Origin: a bacterium
GTDB taxonomy: Bacteria > Fidelibacterota > Marinisomatia > Marinisomatales > JAHJCW01
Length of the DNA: 7,492 nt
Assembly: GCA_018812885.1 (NCBI GenBank)
Contig: JAHJCW010000238.1
Location: forward strand, 1 to 7,492
Reading direction: 5' to 3'
This document shows positions 6,567-7,492 of the stretch, in pieces. Below the pieces are notes generated by a model. That model was not told the DNA's origin. It searched no databases and saw only the letters and a list, made by a program, of their open reading frames with translations. The translations under genes were made by a program, and so were the position numbers. Numbering within the stretch: the first letter of the stretch is position 1; each line of letters begins with the position of its first letter.

Positions 6567-7492
6567 CTAATTGTCTTGCAGATCCTTTTTTGAAATAGAG
6601 AGTGAATCCATTTCTTTCTTTAATGTATCTTTTTCTTCCTTCTTAGCTTCCTCTAAATGAAGTGGATGCTCCTGTTTATACATATCTTCGGGCATTTTTC
6701 CTGTCATCCAAGATGTATTCATTGGATACACATGCGGATTAAACAATGTCGAATATAAATGCCAAACTCCAATTGCTAACGTAGCTAACCATGCTTCCCA
6801 ATAATGTACAACCAATGATACATCAAGGAATCCTTTTGGTACAAATAGACTAAAGTAATTATCGAACCAAAGGAAAATGCCTGTTACTATCATTACTACA
6901 GTTCCCCAAACCAGAGCCCAATATTCAGCTTTTTCAATATAACTAAACCGTTTGAATTGTGGCGTTTTATCTCTTCTGCTAAGGTTATACATAATTCTTT
7001 CATAGAATTGTTTAAAATCTAATAGGTTAGGCCACATATCTTTGAAAAAATCCTTGCCCCCTGGTGTAAATAGGATAAATACTAGGTGCCATAGTACTGT
7101 GGCAATAAATACAACAGCTGAAATTCTATGTATTAACCCCCTCAATTCAAATCCACGTCCCCATCCAAAGAATAATCCAGTTATCCAAGACTCACTAAAT
7201 CGGAGTGCGAATCCCGAAATAGCCAACGCTATGAAGCTAACCATTATTAATGTGTGCTGCCATACTTCGTGGGTTCGCATTCTTCTTACTTGTGGTTTTC
7301 TCATTGAATTCACAATTTGTCGTATTAGATCTATTATCCAGTGAATTAGCATAAATCCAATAATTACTATTATCGCTATTATATATATTTTTTCGATTAT
7401 ATCAGCAATCGGAGTACGCAAACCTTCATCATTGATACCATGTATTGGTGTTGCTGCTAATCTTTCTGATATCTTTGGATGACACTCCCCAC
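6567..7492 (-). CDS. C-terminal part of a c-type/b-type fusion cytochrome (diheme b membrane domain; N-terminus outside window)
   Basis: The frame is open to the window edge; a TTG at 7421 could be mistaken for a start, but the coding sequence continues upstream. The edge reads (C?)GECHPKISERL, a CXXCH haem-c motif whose first Cys codon is cut (visible bases xGT fit TGT), then TPIHGINDEG, then the membrane part. Counting from the TTG, helices lie near 13-33, 55-74, 98-118, 165-188 and 203-224, with candidate haem-b histidines H27, H51, H56, H98, H112, H206 and H221. The stretch NPHVYPMNTSWMTGKM (228-243) is typical of FdnI/HyaC-like b-type subunits. A charged Lys/Glu-rich cytoplasmic tail ends the protein. 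Proteins with periplasmic c-haems fused to such a b domain act as quinone-cytochrome oxidoreductases (Geobacter CbcL has this layout). The number of c-haems here is unknown. Transcription ends at the strong terminator just downstream. Confidence 0.9.
   Translation of the reverse strand, partial: GECHPKISERLAATPIHGINDEGLRTPIADIIEKIYIIAIIVIIGFMLIHWIIDLIRQIVNSMRKPQVRRMRTHEVWQHTLIMVSFIALAISGFALRFSESWITGLFFGWGRGFELRGLIHRISAVVFIATVLWHLVFILFTPGGKDFFKDMWPNLLDFKQFYERIMYNLSRRDKTPQFKRFSYIEKAEYWALVWGTVVMIVTGIFLWFDNYFSLFVPKGFLDVSLVVHYWEAWLATLAIGVWHLYSTLFNPHVYPMNTSWMTGKMPEDMYKQEHPLHLEEAKKEEKDTLKKEMDSLSISKKDLQDN

Noticed and set aside
7042..7344. Open frame on the + strand opposite the b-type cytochrome
   Set aside because: The minus-strand frame encodes clear membrane helices and haem histidines; the opposite frame is a shadow.

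Overview
The window is AT-rich, gene-dense bacterial DNA with short or overlapping gene junctions. It is devoted almost entirely to making and using c-type cytochromes. It suggests a Gram-negative, anaerobically respiring bacterium: it has System II (ResB/CcsA) cytochrome c maturation, a 13-haem periplasmic cytochrome, a Tat-exported ferredoxin and a b-type membrane cytochrome. The AT bias and gene set fit Bacteroidota/Ignavibacteria-like or related lineages, but this placement is only an inference and no marker gene is present.

Layout. Positions 1-2628 (+) hold a tightly coupled maturation operon: the C-terminal part of ResB (its 5' end lies outside the window), a small membrane-anchored protein not recognised by name, and CcsA/ResC with the WWD haem-handling motif. 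Positions 2652-6441 (-) hold a four-gene operon converging on it. In transcription order this encodes a MarR-type regulator with an unusual C-terminal cysteine cluster, a HybA-like Tat-exported 4x[4Fe-4S] protein, a HybB/NrfD-type quinone-interacting membrane protein, and a secreted 13-CXXCH cytochrome c. A strong intrinsic terminator at 6511-6542 separates this operon from the last gene (6567-7492, -). That gene is cut by the window edge. It encodes a diheme b-type membrane domain, and its reading frame continues upstream into a c-type haem motif, so it is the C-terminal end of a c-b fusion cytochrome.

How the genes work together (inference). HybB-like and HybA-like subunits plus the 13-haem protein form a membrane-quinone/FeS/multihaem relay resembling the Hmc, Nrf or Geobacter Cbc-type complexes. 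No hydrogenase, molybdopterin enzyme or terminal reductase is encoded in the window. The c-b fusion would be a second, architecturally different quinone-to-cytochrome conduit (CbcL-like layout). The adjacent ResB/CcsA system would attach the many haems. The cysteine-bearing MarR protein, first in the relay operon, is a plausible redox, metal or FeS sensor controlling it.

There is no gene-free stretch above 300 bases. The only sizeable gap (6442-6566) holds the terminator and the probable promoter of the four-gene operon. No tRNA, rRNA, CRISPR array or mobile element was seen.
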